Origin: Pontibacter virosus
Lineage (GTDB): Bacteria > Bacteroidota > Bacteroidia > Cytophagales > Hymenobacteraceae
NCBI RefSeq assembly: GCF_003096355.1
Contig: NZ_QEKI01000001.1
Span: 496,001 to 560,000, forward strand
Reading direction: 5' to 3'
DNA length: 64,000 nucleotides
The position numbers were made by a program, and so were the translations under genes. Shown piece after piece: positions 1 through 8,699 of this stretch (position 1 is the first letter of the stretch; the number at the start of each line of letters is the position of its first letter). The notes beneath the pieces were generated by a model that did not search any database, was not told where the DNA came from, and saw only the letters and a list, made by a program, of their open reading frames with translations.

Positions 1-107
1 ATATTTATTATATTTAGAGTGGACTATATAGAGGTTGTCCAAAACAGTCTATTCACTGTTACAACACGTTCCTCTTTTTCAGGTCTTTCACCTTACAAAA
101 AGCCACT

Positions 108-293
108 ATGAAATTCATCGGACTGTTTCTCCTTCTTGCTGGGCTGGTTTCGCTCGTTATCGGTTTCACAGGCGCCAACTCGCTGGTATTGAACTGGGTC
201 AACCAGTGGGGAGAAGGTATCGGCTGGGCCATACGGGCGGGCGTTACGGCGCTCGGTGGGGTATTGTACTATATTTACCGACACGAAGATTAA
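108..293 (+). CDS. Small two-helix membrane protein, unknown
   Basis: This 61-residue protein has no family I recognise. It has a hydrophobic N-terminal helix (about residues 3-22) and a second hydrophobic stretch (about 37-57), and it ends in a short charged tail. It is therefore probably a small inner membrane protein with two spans. ATG is the first in-frame start. No clear ribosome binding site is visible, as is common in Bacteroidota. It stands alone, ahead of another unknown gene on the same strand. Confidence 0.55.
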   Translation: MKFIGLFLLLAGLVSLVIGFTGANSLVLNWVNQWGEGIGWAIRAGVTALGGVLYYIYRHED

Positions 294-383
294 GGCCATT
301 CGCTTATTTTCTATATAGAAACTTTGCCATGTGCAAACAAACTCCGTATACGCAAATAATGTACACTAAATGCCGAATCAGCC

Positions 384-1052
384 ATGGACTCTCCGCAGTA
401 CGCACCATATTATGTTCAGATAAATGAGCTCTACATAGACACGGTTGTAATAGACGACACGGAGTTTATCACCCTATGGTGTTTTACTGTGCTCGATGAT
501 GAGTACAAGTTCATTTACCTGGGCTGCGACTTCACACAGTTCAACCAGATCCTGATCGGTGCCGGTGACAAAGGCAAGGAGATTGCCCTGCACATGGCCA
601 ACGTGCTCAACAGTGAGCACGACTCTCCTACCCTGGTGCCTATAAAAGAGCAGTTTGATGACTACCTGGAGCTCACTGGTTTCGATTTGATTGTGTATGA
701 GCCATTAGCGGTGGATGATGAACTGGAGGATGAGTATGACGACGACGATGACCTCCCGCTGGAGCAACTTTTGGGCGGTGGCAGCAAGCGCTCCGACAAT
801 ACCTCGCAGAAGTACCTGATCTACCAACTCGACAAGCTATACCCTTCCAAGATCTTCGAGCCCGAGAAGCTGCAACGCGAAAACTTGACAGAACAGTTTG
901 AGGATGACTCGCTGGAACTGGCGCAGCTCTACTACGATTACCTGAACGCCTCAGAAAATGGCTACTCCGAATGCGAAGCCCGCCAAGTGGCAGGTCTGGA
1001 GAAAGACCTCTTCTTCCGGATGGCCCGCAAGGCGGCCGATCTCTGGAGCTAA
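384..1052 (+). CDS. Conserved-looking cytoplasmic protein, unknown
   Basis: The 222-residue product has no signal peptide or membrane span and is very acidic. An Asp/Glu run sits near residues 111-123 and probably forms a flexible linker between two folded parts. The first half is rich in beta-type hydrophobic pattern; the second half (from about 140) looks helical. I do not recognise a family. Codon use matches the neighbours, and the length and clean start support a real gene. It converges with the DUF4142 gene, with an 18-base gap between the two stop codons. Confidence 0.7.
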   Translation: MDSPQYAPYYVQINELYIDTVVIDDTEFITLWCFTVLDDEYKFIYLGCDFTQFNQILIGAGDKGKEIALHMANVLNSEHDSPTLVPIKEQFDDYLELTGFDLIVYEPLAVDDELEDEYDDDDDLPLEQLLGGGSKRSDNTSQKYLIYQLDKLYPSKIFEPEKLQRENLTEQFEDDSLELAQLYYDYLNASENGYSECEARQVAGLEKDLFFRMARKAADLWS

Positions 1053-1070
1053 GTTTATACCCTGCTATAC

Positions 1071-1625
1071 CTACCTGACGCTGTCGTACTGCGCAGCCAA
1101 TTGCAGGCGTGCCCGCAGCTGAAGCTGCATCTCGTTTACCCAATTCCGGACTTCTTCTTCCTCTGCTATTAATAGCATTTCGCTGTAGTTATCCAGTTGT
1201 GCTTGCTGCGCTGTATAAACGTGTTCCTTGTAGCGTTCTTCAAAAGCGGCACCGGTCAGTTCCCCAAACTCTTCTACAGTGGCCCTGTCAGCCGACCCCA
1301 GCGAGTCGGGCAGGCTGTTATTCAGTCCTTCTGCTCTGGCAACTTGTTGCAATTGCTTCATAGCCTGGTTGTAAAAGTCCAGCATGTCGGTACTCAGTGC
1401 TTTAACTTCTTCGGATTGCGCACGCTCCGTAGCAAGTCGTGCCAACTCGGCCTGCAGCATAGTCGTGCTGGCGGCATAGTCTATGAAGGCGGCGCTGCGG
1501 CTCATTTCTTTTACGACAGGAGGCGCGTCCGTTTTAGTATATTCGGTTTTGGGACTTTCGTCGCAGGCGATCATCAGCAAAAGCACAAGCCCGAAGGCCA
1601 GGGTGAGTAGTTTATCGGTGAGCAT
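1071..1625 (-). CDS. DUF4142 family lipoprotein
   Basis: The 184-residue product starts with a lipoprotein signal (hydrophobic run ending MIAC, lipidated Cys near residue 21). The rest is almost wholly helical with the pattern of DUF4142: a helix with FIDYAAS, then an AQSEEVKALSTDML segment, then a terminal pair of helices. DUF4142 proteins form ferritin-like helical bundles in the periplasm; their function is unknown. An AGGTATA motif (read as TATACCT, 1066-1072) lies just past the stop codon. Confidence 0.8.
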   Translation of the reverse strand: MLTDKLLTLAFGLVLLLMIACDESPKTEYTKTDAPPVVKEMSRSAAFIDYAASTTMLQAELARLATERAQSEEVKALSTDMLDFYNQAMKQLQQVARAEGLNNSLPDSLGSADRATVEEFGELTGAAFEERYKEHVYTAQQAQLDNYSEMLLIAEEEEVRNWVNEMQLQLRARLQLAAQYDSVR

Positions 1626-1728
1626 ATATCAGGGTGCACAGGGTGTCTTCTATAGCTATACCGTATACTCAGCATCACAAGTTATGCCCTATCCCTAAAA
1701 TCATTCAAAAGTGCAGCAATGCCTTGGT

Positions 1729-4044
1729 TTAGAACCGGTACGTCTTCCGCACCAACGTCAGATTGCTCTCACGGCCCTGCTCCGGAATAACGTGAGCTGG
1801 CATTGGTTTGCGTACCAGTTGCTGCGGCAGGCCAATGCTCACATCGTACAGGTATAGCTGCAGACTGCTGCTTTGTTTCAGGCGCACTTCCAACTCTACT
1901 TCCTTGGAGTCCGGTAGTCCGTGCACTTTCGCAAAGTACACCGCTCCTTGCGCCGTTTTCATAGGCCCCAGGGTGAGTGCCTCACCGTTGATGGCGGCTC
2001 CCAGCATACCTCCTTCCTCTGAGGGCTGCAGCACCAGGTCCAGGTGGGCGGCTCCGCGCGGCGACTGCAGCCGGATGGTCAGCACACGCTCGCCGGGGGC
2101 TATCGCTTCGTTCACCAAGCTAGCGACAGGTGCTTGCACAGGTATAACTTCTGCGTTGTTTTTCAGGTATTCCCGTGCAGCCATCGGGTATATTTCGGTC
2201 AGTGCTCCGGTCGTGGGGCTAGGGAAAAATTGCTGGTTCCACTCATCGGTGCGCTTGAAAGCAGAGGCCCAGACGGCCACATGCTCATCAGCATTGAGGT
2301 AGTAGCTCACGTGGCTATGCAAAGGTTGCCCGGCACTCGGCTTTTCCGCATCAATAGCCCGGAACAGCTGTATACCACCCACAAAAAGCAACAACGCGGG
2401 CAAGAGGGGCAGTGCGCGCCAACCGAAGCTCCGCTCTATGGTGACCAGCAAAGGTATAGACAGTCCGGCTAGCAGAAGCAGCGTGGCCACCGTGGCTACG
2501 GGCATCTGCAGGGCAAATACCACAAACAGGAACCTGACGAGCGGCATCAGCATAAAAATAGCGGGCACTATACCTACCAGCAACACCAGCGCATACCCCC
2601 AGCCAACCGGCTGCAGGTGCAGGTCTTTCAGGAAAAGCACCAGCATGGCTAGCAGGCAGAAAAGCAGCGGAAACATGAACAGATAAGCAGCAGCAGGTAC
2701 CAACACCAAGGCGGCCACCATCAGGGCAAACCAGACCAGGCAAACACCCATGGCAAGTGCAAACACTGACATCCAGCGCAACAACAACCAACCCAGCAAC
2801 AGCATCAGCCCCAGCGCCAGCAACAGGTAGCCCATAAAGAACCGCCCCTCTCCGTATACACCGTTCATCTCGTGGCTGTAAGGCAGCATGGCTTTTATAA
2901 AGTTCGTTACCGGGAAGGTTAGCCCAACCACAATGCCCACCAACAGCAGGAAGCCTAAAAAACCGCCCACTAGTTGGGGCACCGAAAAAGCTTTCCGGCG
3001 AACACCTACCACCAGGCAGGCCAGCAGCAGCACTGTGGTTAGTGTTGCCCACAGCAGATTCCAACCAGCCGGGTACTGCACCAGCCAGCTGCTTACCGGG
3101 TTAAAGAAAATCTTGTCCTGCGCCTTGGTATTGTCGAGCGACACGTTGCCCAGATGCCGTACCAGCGCCAGCATGTTGCTGCCATGGTGCTGCAGGCTGT
3201 TGCGGTCCAGGTTCTCGGGTGAATCGGTCATTTTATGGTAGTGCACGAATCCGTCGATGAAGGCAGAATTCACGCCCGTATACCCGGCATCGCGAAACAC
3301 GGTGAAGTCGGTGTTGTTGGGCAGGTTGCGGTATACCTCGTACATCATGGAACTGGCAAATGGGTAGGGCGCCGCTGCGGCAAACTGCTCCACGATCCAG
3401 CCGTTTTCGGGGCTTATCTCAAAGGTCATGCTCGGGCCGGCGTTGCCGCGCGCCTCCACATTAATCACGACACCCACCTCTTCCGCCCAGGGGTGTTTCA
3501 GGAAAGCCTTGGCCCCGTACAAGCCATACTCCTCGCCATCCGTCATCAGGAAAATAACGTCGTGCTGCAACGGCTCGCCTAGCTGCAGGGCGCGGGCTGT
3601 TTCCAGCATGGCGGCTATACCTGCGCCATCGTCACCAGCACCGGGGGTGTTGGGTTGCGAATCGTAGTGCGCCATTACCAGCACGGCTTTGCCGCCTGGT
3701 TGTGTGCCTTTCAGGCGGCCCAGGAGGTTGTACACGTAGCCCACATTGCTGCTTTCACCCAGGGGGTTTACAATTACTTGTTCCTGTACCTGAGGCTGCA
3801 GCCCCAGCATCTCCATTTGTTTTAGCAGATACCGCCTTGCCTCTGCATGGCCTGCCGTGCCCATCGCATGAGGTTGGCTGGCCACTTTCCGCACATGCGC
3901 CATGGCTCGCTCCGCCGAGAATTCGGTGTCAGGCGCATCGGCCGGTAGCGCCTCCGGTGGACTCATCAGGCTGACGCTGTACACACTCAAGCCCACAAGG
4001 GCGATCAGCAGAAAGAGGGCTACGAGATAAGGTCTTTTAGACAT
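1729..4044 (-). CDS. M28 family zinc peptidase with multi-span membrane domain
   Basis: This is a 771-residue membrane protease. A signal anchor (about residues 5-27) precedes an M28 aminopeptidase domain (about 45-300). Zinc and catalytic residues are visible: AHYDS (His126), GAGDDGAG (Asp138), DGEEYG (Glu171/Glu172), NVEARG (Glu197) and YHKMTD (His270). From about residue 325 to 575 there are eight or so hydrophobic segments, then a soluble C-terminal region of about 180 residues. The layout resembles M28 peptidases anchored to membranes, with the catalytic domain outside the cytoplasm. Substrate is unknown; peptide trimming is the family role. It follows terC on the same strand but is separated from it by a terminator. 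Confidence 0.88.
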   Translation of the reverse strand: MSKRPYLVALFLLIALVGLSVYSVSLMSPPEALPADAPDTEFSAERAMAHVRKVASQPHAMGTAGHAEARRYLLKQMEMLGLQPQVQEQVIVNPLGESSNVGYVYNLLGRLKGTQPGGKAVLVMAHYDSQPNTPGAGDDGAGIAAMLETARALQLGEPLQHDVIFLMTDGEEYGLYGAKAFLKHPWAEEVGVVINVEARGNAGPSMTFEISPENGWIVEQFAAAAPYPFASSMMYEVYRNLPNNTDFTVFRDAGYTGVNSAFIDGFVHYHKMTDSPENLDRNSLQHHGSNMLALVRHLGNVSLDNTKAQDKIFFNPVSSWLVQYPAGWNLLWATLTTVLLLACLVVGVRRKAFSVPQLVGGFLGFLLLVGIVVGLTFPVTNFIKAMLPYSHEMNGVYGEGRFFMGYLLLALGLMLLLGWLLLRWMSVFALAMGVCLVWFALMVAALVLVPAAAYLFMFPLLFCLLAMLVLFLKDLHLQPVGWGYALVLLVGIVPAIFMLMPLVRFLFVVFALQMPVATVATLLLLAGLSIPLLVTIERSFGWRALPLLPALLLFVGGIQLFRAIDAEKPSAGQPLHSHVSYYLNADEHVAVWASAFKRTDEWNQQFFPSPTTGALTEIYPMAAREYLKNNAEVIPVQAPVASLVNEAIAPGERVLTIRLQSPRGAAHLDLVLQPSEEGGMLGAAINGEALTLGPMKTAQGAVYFAKVHGLPDSKEVELEVRLKQSSSLQLYLYDVSIGLPQQLVRKPMPAHVIPEQGRESNLTLVRKTYRF

Positions 4045-4224
4045 GGCCAGGTATACGGTGGTTCTGTACGGTTAATATAGCAAATTCCTATGTATGTCTT
4101 TTACTTTCTCCTGTCTGCCATGATGGTTGATGCGGGGCAACGCCCATACCTTTCTCACCCTGCTTTCCATATTTTGTTTATGCCAGTACCAGATGCCTTT
4201 GGGACAACTACTAATTCACAAAAA

Positions 4225-4262
4225 GCAAAAATCCCCGACAGGTATACTGCCGGGGATTTTGC
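4225..4262 (-). terminator. Hairpin terminator after the TerC gene
   Basis: Arms GCAAAAATCCCCG and CGGGGATTTTGC flank a loop that itself contains CAGGTATACTG. On the minus strand the stem is followed by an A/T-rich tract, fitting rho-independent termination of the TerC gene. The AGGTATA motif sits in the loop. Confidence 0.7.
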
Positions 4263-4280
4263 AAAGAGCTCTAAACAGAT

Positions 4281-5060
4281 TTAGCGTGACGGATCACCTT
4301 CGGCCAGAACTTCGTTCTGACGCAGATGCACAGGCTCGGTTTTCTTGCGCAGCTTCAGGTTGAGCATTTCCACCATCAGCGAGAAGAACATGGCGAAGTA
4401 AATGTAGCCTTTCGGGATGTGCTGGTGCAGCGCCTCCACCACCAGCATAAAGCCGATGAGTAGCAGGAAGGAAAGCGCCAGCATCTTCACGGTCGGGTGC
4501 TTGTTCACAAATTCACTCACGTACTTGGCGAAGACCAGCATGATGCCCATCGCGATGATCACGGCAATCACCATCACCAGGATCTCCTGCGCCAAACCAA
4601 CAGCGGTCAGAATGGAGTCGAAAGAGAACACAATGTCGATCAGGATGATCTGGATGAGCACTTTGCCCAGCGTTGCTGTTCCCTGACCGGCATCGTGGCC
4701 TTCTACTTCGCCCTCGAGTTTGTTGTGGATCTCGGTCACGGATTTAGCCAACAGGAACAAGCCCCCGGCAAACAGAATAATGTCGCGCCAAGACACCGGG
4801 AAGTCCTCGTCTGTGAACGGCAGGTTGATCGAGAAGATTGGGTTGCTGGCACTCACGATCCAGGCGATGAACATCAGGAGGATGATCCGGAAAACCAATG
4901 CCAGCGTCAAGCCGATGTTGCGCCCCTTAGCCTGTTGCTCTTTAGGCAATCGGCTTACAATGATCGAGATGAACACAATGTTGTCGATGCCAAGCACCAC
5001 CTCCATGAAGGTCAGCGTCAGCAAACTTATCCAGGTGTCCGGATTAGCGAATATTTCCAT
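4281..5060 (-). CDS. TerC family integral membrane protein
   Basis: The 259-residue protein has about seven hydrophobic spans and opens with the TerC signature: VVLGIDNIVFISI in the first span, and FSFDSILTAVG in the middle, with the paired acidic residues typical of the family. TerC/Alx proteins are linked to metal ion (manganese, calcium) handling and tellurite resistance; several bacterial members load or export Mn2+. No ter operon genes sit nearby, so this is the stand-alone form. It lies downstream of yajQ on the same strand, across an 86-base AT-rich gap holding an inverted repeat. Confidence 0.92.
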   Translation of the reverse strand: MEIFANPDTWISLLTLTFMEVVLGIDNIVFISIIVSRLPKEQQAKGRNIGLTLALVFRIILLMFIAWIVSASNPIFSINLPFTDEDFPVSWRDIILFAGGLFLLAKSVTEIHNKLEGEVEGHDAGQGTATLGKVLIQIILIDIVFSFDSILTAVGLAQEILVMVIAVIIAMGIMLVFAKYVSEFVNKHPTVKMLALSFLLLIGFMLVVEALHQHIPKGYIYFAMFFSLMVEMLNLKLRKKTEPVHLRQNEVLAEGDPSR

Positions 5061-5146
5061 AAGGTGAGTGTTAAATTGTTACATGGCTAAATTGTTAAAT
5101 GGTTGCCGTCAGCTAAAAACAATTTAACCATTCAACAATGTAACCA
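5061..5146. repeat. AT-rich inverted repeat (ATGGTTAAATTGTT family)
   Basis: The gap between yajQ and terC is made of AAATTGTT(A/G)AATGGTT units in one direction followed by their reverse complements, centred near 5112. The same unit recurs at about 5755-5830 and 36713-36760. It may act as a weak terminator for yajQ. Confidence 0.5.
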
Positions 5147-5644
5147 TTAAGATTTCATGTTGACATACTGAAGCGGCATACCTATTTCTTCGGCGTTTGT
5201 ACGCAAAACGGCGATCACTTGCTGCAAGTCGTCTATTTTTTTGCCAGTCACCCGGATGGTTTCATCCATGATGGCAGGAGACACTTTCACCTTGCTGTCT
5301 TTGATCAGCTTCATGATCTTTTTGGAAGTCTCTTTGTCGATGCCGGCTTTCACCTTGATGTCTTTCTTCACCATGGCGCCAGATGCATAGGCCTCTTTGG
5401 AGAAGTCGAGGGCAGTGGCGTCTAGGCCTTGTTTCACCATTTTGCTGATGAGCACATCCTCGGTATGCTGCAGGCGCATGTCGTTCTCCATGCTGATGTG
5501 CACTTCGTTGTTCTTCTTGTCGAACTCCAGCGAACCTTTGGTGTCGCGGAAGTCGTAGCGGTTCATGATTTCCTTGCGGGCCACGTTCACCGCATTGTCC
5601 ATAATCTGCGGATCTACTTTGCTGATGATATCGAAAGATGCCAT
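5147..5644 (-). CDS. yajQ: YajQ family nucleotide-binding protein
   Basis: The 165-residue protein fits the YajQ/UPF0234 family over its whole length (usual size 160-165): N-terminal MASFDI(I/V)SK, the conserved MNRYDFRDTKGS, and a C-terminal VTGKKIDDLQ segment. Members bind nucleotides; in some pathogens YajQ binds cyclic di-GMP and works with a transcription regulator. It is a cytoplasmic two-domain protein. Upstream (minus strand) a TAACTTTG sequence could be the -7 promoter element. Confidence 0.93.
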   Translation of the reverse strand: MASFDIISKVDPQIMDNAVNVARKEIMNRYDFRDTKGSLEFDKKNNEVHISMENDMRLQHTEDVLISKMVKQGLDATALDFSKEAYASGAMVKKDIKVKAGIDKETSKKIMKLIKDSKVKVSPAIMDETIRVTGKKIDDLQQVIAVLRTNAEEIGMPLQYVNMKS

Positions 5645-5693
5645 AGTTTTTCGGGTTAGGTTAAATGATAAGATTTACACGGTTTATAAGCTG

Positions 5694-5701
5694 CAAAGTT
5701 A
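5694..5701 (-). promoter_or_regulatory. Possible -7 promoter element for yajQ
   Basis: On the minus strand this reads TAACTTTG, matching the Bacteroidota -7 consensus TAnnTTTG. It lies about 50 bases upstream of the yajQ start codon. No good -33 TTTG is seen at the right spacing, so the call is weak. Confidence 0.3.
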
Positions 5702-5978
5702 TTTATTGAATTGTTGATTGCTAATTGTTGGTTGCTGATTGTTTTTGTTGGAAGGTTGATTTTAGATTGTTAATGGTTGAATTGCTAAATGGTTAAATTG
5801 TTGAATGGTTAATTGTTGATTGTTGAATGAATGCAACGCGCGGGATTTTCTGTCTGAATCAGGATTTTCAGGATTAAAGGATCTTTAGGATTTTCATGCA
5901 CGATTAAACACACCCCTACCCCTTCTTTGTCGAGGGCCCCTACCCCTAAGAAGACTTTGCCGACTTTTGCTTTCCTGG

Positions 5979-6001
5979 TTGTCATCCTGAAAGGATCTTG
6001 G
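5979..6001 (+). repeat. REP-like core (GTCATCCTGAAAGGATCTTG family)
   Basis: Related copies lie at 20833-20855 (same orientation), 20907-20930 (reverse) and 37159-37180 (reverse). Each has a small palindrome of the form ATCCTGAAAGGAT. Confidence 0.65.
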
Positions 6002-6075
6002 TTGAAGGGAGGTTAAGCAGTTGCTATAACATACTCCTGCACCCCTCGATAGGGGATTTTCTACTACCCAATCAC

Positions 6076-6281
6076 AGGTATAAGCGCTGTAGTTTCAGTT
6101 ACAGACCACTGGCAGGTATAGCAAGACTAACTTGCACCTCAGCTATGGAATAGATAACATCAGCCAGGTGCACCACACGACGCTCCACTGTTCGAGCGGT
6201 CAGCGAGTTTGGAGCGTCTTGATTTTTTTGCTTACTTTTTTCATCAAGGAAAAAAGTAAGGCCCCGCCGGCCAGGCGAAGC
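6076..6281 (+). repeat. Structured dispersed intergenic repeat, copy 1
   Basis: This 206-base segment is homologous to 36871-37090. Shared blocks include AGGTATAAG, ACCACTGGCAGGTAT, GCTCCACTGTTCGAGCG, CAGCGAGTTTGGAGCGTC and a terminal GGCGAAGC. Two hairpins are visible: GACGCTCCA/TGGAGCGTC (6179-6218) and CTTACTTTTTTC/GAAAAAAGTAAG (6231-6260, loop ATCAAG). Confidence 0.75.
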
Positions 6282-6418
6282 TACAAAGCAATTAAGGTTG
6301 CTATATCTGCGAAAGCGGTAACTATATCACTCGCCCGCTGCCAAGCGAAAACCTAAATCCCCGCTATACCTACAACACCACATTTTATACTAAACTTGCA
6401 GTATAAAATCACTACCAC

Positions 6419-6850
6419 ATGAGAGTCATAGAACCTGCTACACCCGAACAATTGAAACAATACTACCAACTGCGCTACGACACGCTGCGCAAGCCCTGGG
6501 ACCAACCCGAGGGCAGCGAACGTGCCGATGATGATGAGCAGGCTATACATGCCATGCTGGTGGATGATAACAACGAGGCAGTAGGCGTTTGCCGTCTGCA
6601 CCTGAACACGCCGCAGGAAGGACAGATCCGCTTTATAGGTGTGCGGGCAGACAAGCAGGGCCTTCGCCTCGGCGACCAACTGCTCAGCTACCTCGATGCC
6701 CGCGCGCGACAGCTTGGGGCTACCGACATGACCTTACAGGCCCGCGAAAATGCCGTAAACTTTTACCGTCGCAATGGGTATGAAGTAGTAGAAAAAACAT
6801 ACCTGTTGTTTGGCTCTATCCAGCACTACAAAATGGCCAAGCAACTCTAA
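6419..6850 (+). CDS. GNAT family N-acetyltransferase
   Basis: The 143-residue protein has the GNAT fold pattern. Beta strand 4 and motif A are visible as IRFIGVRADKQGLRLGDQLL, where QGLRLG is the acetyl-CoA pyrophosphate loop, and the C-terminal NFYRRNGYEVVEKTY is motif B. Length is normal for a single-domain enzyme. It transfers an acetyl group to an unknown amine substrate in the cytoplasm. It sits 12 bases before the blc gene, so the two may be co-transcribed. Confidence 0.88.
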   Translation: MRVIEPATPEQLKQYYQLRYDTLRKPWDQPEGSERADDDEQAIHAMLVDDNNEAVGVCRLHLNTPQEGQIRFIGVRADKQGLRLGDQLLSYLDARARQLGATDMTLQARENAVNFYRRNGYEVVEKTYLLFGSIQHYKMAKQL

Positions 6851-6862
6851 CACGTTGCAAGT

Positions 6863-7411
6863 ATGGCTTTAGACAAAAACAAAAAACTTATCCTGACAGC
6901 CGGGGCCGTGCTGATCGGCGCTGCCATTATAAGCAGCTGCAGCAGCACAAACGCTCCGCTCGAAACGGTGCCCAGCGTGGACCTGGAACGCTACGTAGGC
7001 AAGTGGTATGAAATCGCTTCCATCCCACAGCGCTTCACCAAAGGCTGCCGCTGCACCACCGCCGACTATAAACTAAATGCTGAGAAAGGCTATGTGGAGG
7101 TATATAACTCCTGCCTGAAAGAAGGCAAAACAAGTGATGTGAAGGGAAAGGCTTTTCCGGTAGAGGGCAGCAATAACAGCAAGCTCAGGGTGCAGTTCTT
7201 CTGGCCTTTTAAGGGTGATTATTGGATACTGGAGCTCGATCCGGAATATCGCTATGTAATGGTGGGTGCTCCAGACCGTGAAAGCCTCTGGTTCCTCTCC
7301 CGCACTCCTACCATGGATGATGCCACCTACGCCAGACTAGAGCAGATGGCCAATGCCAAGGGCTTCCCGGTAGAACAGTTGCAAATGACGGATCAGCAGT
7401 GCGCTGAGTAG
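6863..7411 (+). CDS. blc: Lipocalin family lipoprotein (Blc-like)
   Basis: The 182-residue protein begins with a lipoprotein signal (SSCSSTNA, lipid Cys near residue 26). The mature part carries the lipocalin first motif VGKWYEIASIPQRF, followed by paired cysteines in GCRCTTADY, and the second motif region DYWILELDPEYRYVMVG. Bacterial Blc is an outer membrane lipoprotein that binds lysophospholipids or fatty acids and is often expressed under envelope stress. The Cys pair and length fit the family. Confidence 0.92.
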   Translation: MALDKNKKLILTAGAVLIGAAIISSCSSTNAPLETVPSVDLERYVGKWYEIASIPQRFTKGCRCTTADYKLNAEKGYVEVYNSCLKEGKTSDVKGKAFPVEGSNNSKLRVQFFWPFKGDYWILELDPEYRYVMVGAPDRESLWFLSRTPTMDDATYARLEQMANAKGFPVEQLQMTDQQCAE

Positions 7412-7442
7412 TTTTCCCTGAATCTATACCTGCGCCTGGTGA

Positions 7443-8066
7443 TTAATACGCCCGCCACAACCCTGTCGTATCTTCTGCGGCGGCACCGTCAATAGGTATA
7501 GGAGATTCCTGCAACACCGGGTCCTCTTCCTGGTTAAAGCGATCAGCGCTGGATACAAAAGCTACGATGCCCAACAGGAGCAGAAAAACAAAAGGGATGA
7601 CCAGATTGCCATAAAAGAAATTGCGCAGCGGCTCGTGCAGTTTCTGGAAGCGCTTCAGGTATAGGAAAAGCAGCACGCCCACCAAAATGTAGAGCGGAAT
7701 GACCGCATAGAAAATCACCTGCCAGCCAAACCAGTTTTGGTAGCGAAAGATAAGCGCCAGCAACCCCGTCACCAGCGAAAAACTACAGAAAGCACCCAAC
7801 AGTGCGAGCCAAACGTTCGATACGATGTAGAAAAAAGACAGGCCGACCTGCACCAGCAATAGCAGCATGAGCACGGCCATGGCAAATACGAACACAAAAC
7901 TGCCGCCCGTCAGTCCCAAAAATTTCATGGCTACACCCACCACTGCCATACCCATCGCGATGTAGAGCAACAGCGTGAACGAACGGATGAACGAAATCAA
8001 CTGATGTCGTACATCTGCTATCAGTGATGGTTCCTCGCGTCTAAGAGGGCGTTGGTCAAAGTTCAT
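7443..8066 (-). CDS. Multi-span membrane protein, unknown
   Basis: The 207-residue protein shows an N-terminal cytoplasmic segment (about 30 residues), then five or so hydrophobic spans, and a polar C-terminal tail ending VLQESPIPIDGAAAEDTTGLWRAY. I do not recognise the family. It starts 10 bases after the DUF4174 gene ends, so the two genes are probably one transcript. Confidence 0.65.
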   Translation of the reverse strand: MNFDQRPLRREEPSLIADVRHQLISFIRSFTLLLYIAMGMAVVGVAMKFLGLTGGSFVFVFAMAVLMLLLLVQVGLSFFYIVSNVWLALLGAFCSFSLVTGLLALIFRYQNWFGWQVIFYAVIPLYILVGVLLFLYLKRFQKLHEPLRNFFYGNLVIPFVFLLLLGIVAFVSSADRFNQEEDPVLQESPIPIDGAAAEDTTGLWRAY

Positions 8067-8076
8067 GACAGTAGCT

Positions 8077-8505
8077 TTAGTCCTGTTTACGCATTTCCTG
8101 TCGGCGCATCGGCATCTGGTCGATTATTTTAAAGACCTCCTCTATGGGCACTGCTTTCTGGGTGCGGTATTTTTCCAGTCCGTCTTTCCCCAGCAAAAGC
8201 AAGGTATAACTGCCTGCTTCCACTTTGAATTTCTTTAGCAGGTCCTTGCGCATACGTGCCGCATTGCTACCGGGCGCCAGTTCCAGCACCACGAGTTGTC
8301 GCTCTGTTATACCTTGCTGGCTATTACTAACTATCTCTTTCTGCCTGATCAGTTGTGGATCATCTGCCGAGGGTGCAAAGAGCAGCAAAAGTCTGTTTTC
8401 CCATTTGTAATCCTCCAGATTCATCTCTTTTTTCTTTTGCGCCTGTGCCACCAATGGCAGCAGCATCAGGCAAAGTACAGTCACACTTAACAATTGCTTT
8501 CCCAT
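8077..8505 (-). CDS. DUF4174 thioredoxin-like secreted protein
   Basis: The 142-residue protein has a signal peptide (cleavage near VAQAQ, residue 22), then the DUF4174 pattern: LEDYKWENRLLLLFAPSADDP, a long helix, LLLLGKDG and a C-terminal helix with IDQMPMRRQEM. DUF4174 is a periplasmic thioredoxin-fold domain of unknown activity. The CxxC of true thioredoxins is missing, so redox activity is unlikely. Confidence 0.82.
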   Translation of the reverse strand: MGKQLLSVTVLCLMLLPLVAQAQKKKEMNLEDYKWENRLLLLFAPSADDPQLIRQKEIVSNSQQGITERQLVVLELAPGSNAARMRKDLLKKFKVEAGSYTLLLLGKDGLEKYRTQKAVPIEEVFKIIDQMPMRRQEMRKQD

Positions 8506-8580
8506 ACTCTTTTCCTACGAGTGTTGTAATCAGCAGGGTGTAATACCATGAGTCATAACCGCGATAGCTCTATATCATAT

Positions 8581-8619
8581 GCAAAGCGCCACCTTCATCA
8601 ACCGGAAGTGGCGCTTTGC
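8581..8619. other. Perfect 12-bp hairpin between divergent genes, no T-tract
   Basis: Arms GCAAAGCGCCAC and GTGGCGCTTTGC flank a 15-base loop. The hairpin lies in the divergent promoter region of the DUF4174 and YfiT-like genes, where a terminator is not expected, and no T-run follows it. It could be a leader structure of the rightward gene. Confidence 0.45.
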
Positions 8620-8699
8620 ATTATGGCAACAGTAGTATCTGCAGAAAACAGGTATAAGGTTGACAGTATTCTCTATATTTATCACTTCGAAGACAAATT

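Larger units (their letters stand above)
5702..6418. repeat. Repeat-filled intergenic region between yajQ and the GNAT gene
   Basis: No credible gene is seen in these 700 bases. From about 5702 to 5830 there are degenerate ATTGTTGAATGGTTAA units. At 5979-6001 there is a REP-like core (GTCATCCTGAAAGGATCTTG). From 6076 to 6281 there is one copy of the structured dispersed repeat described separately. Short GAGGGCCCCTACCCC and CCCCTCGATAGGGG segments lie between them. Confidence 0.6.

Noticed and set aside
6132..6356. 74-codon open frame on the plus strand
   Set aside because: It lies across the dispersed repeat, whose second copy does not keep the frame because of an 18-base insertion.
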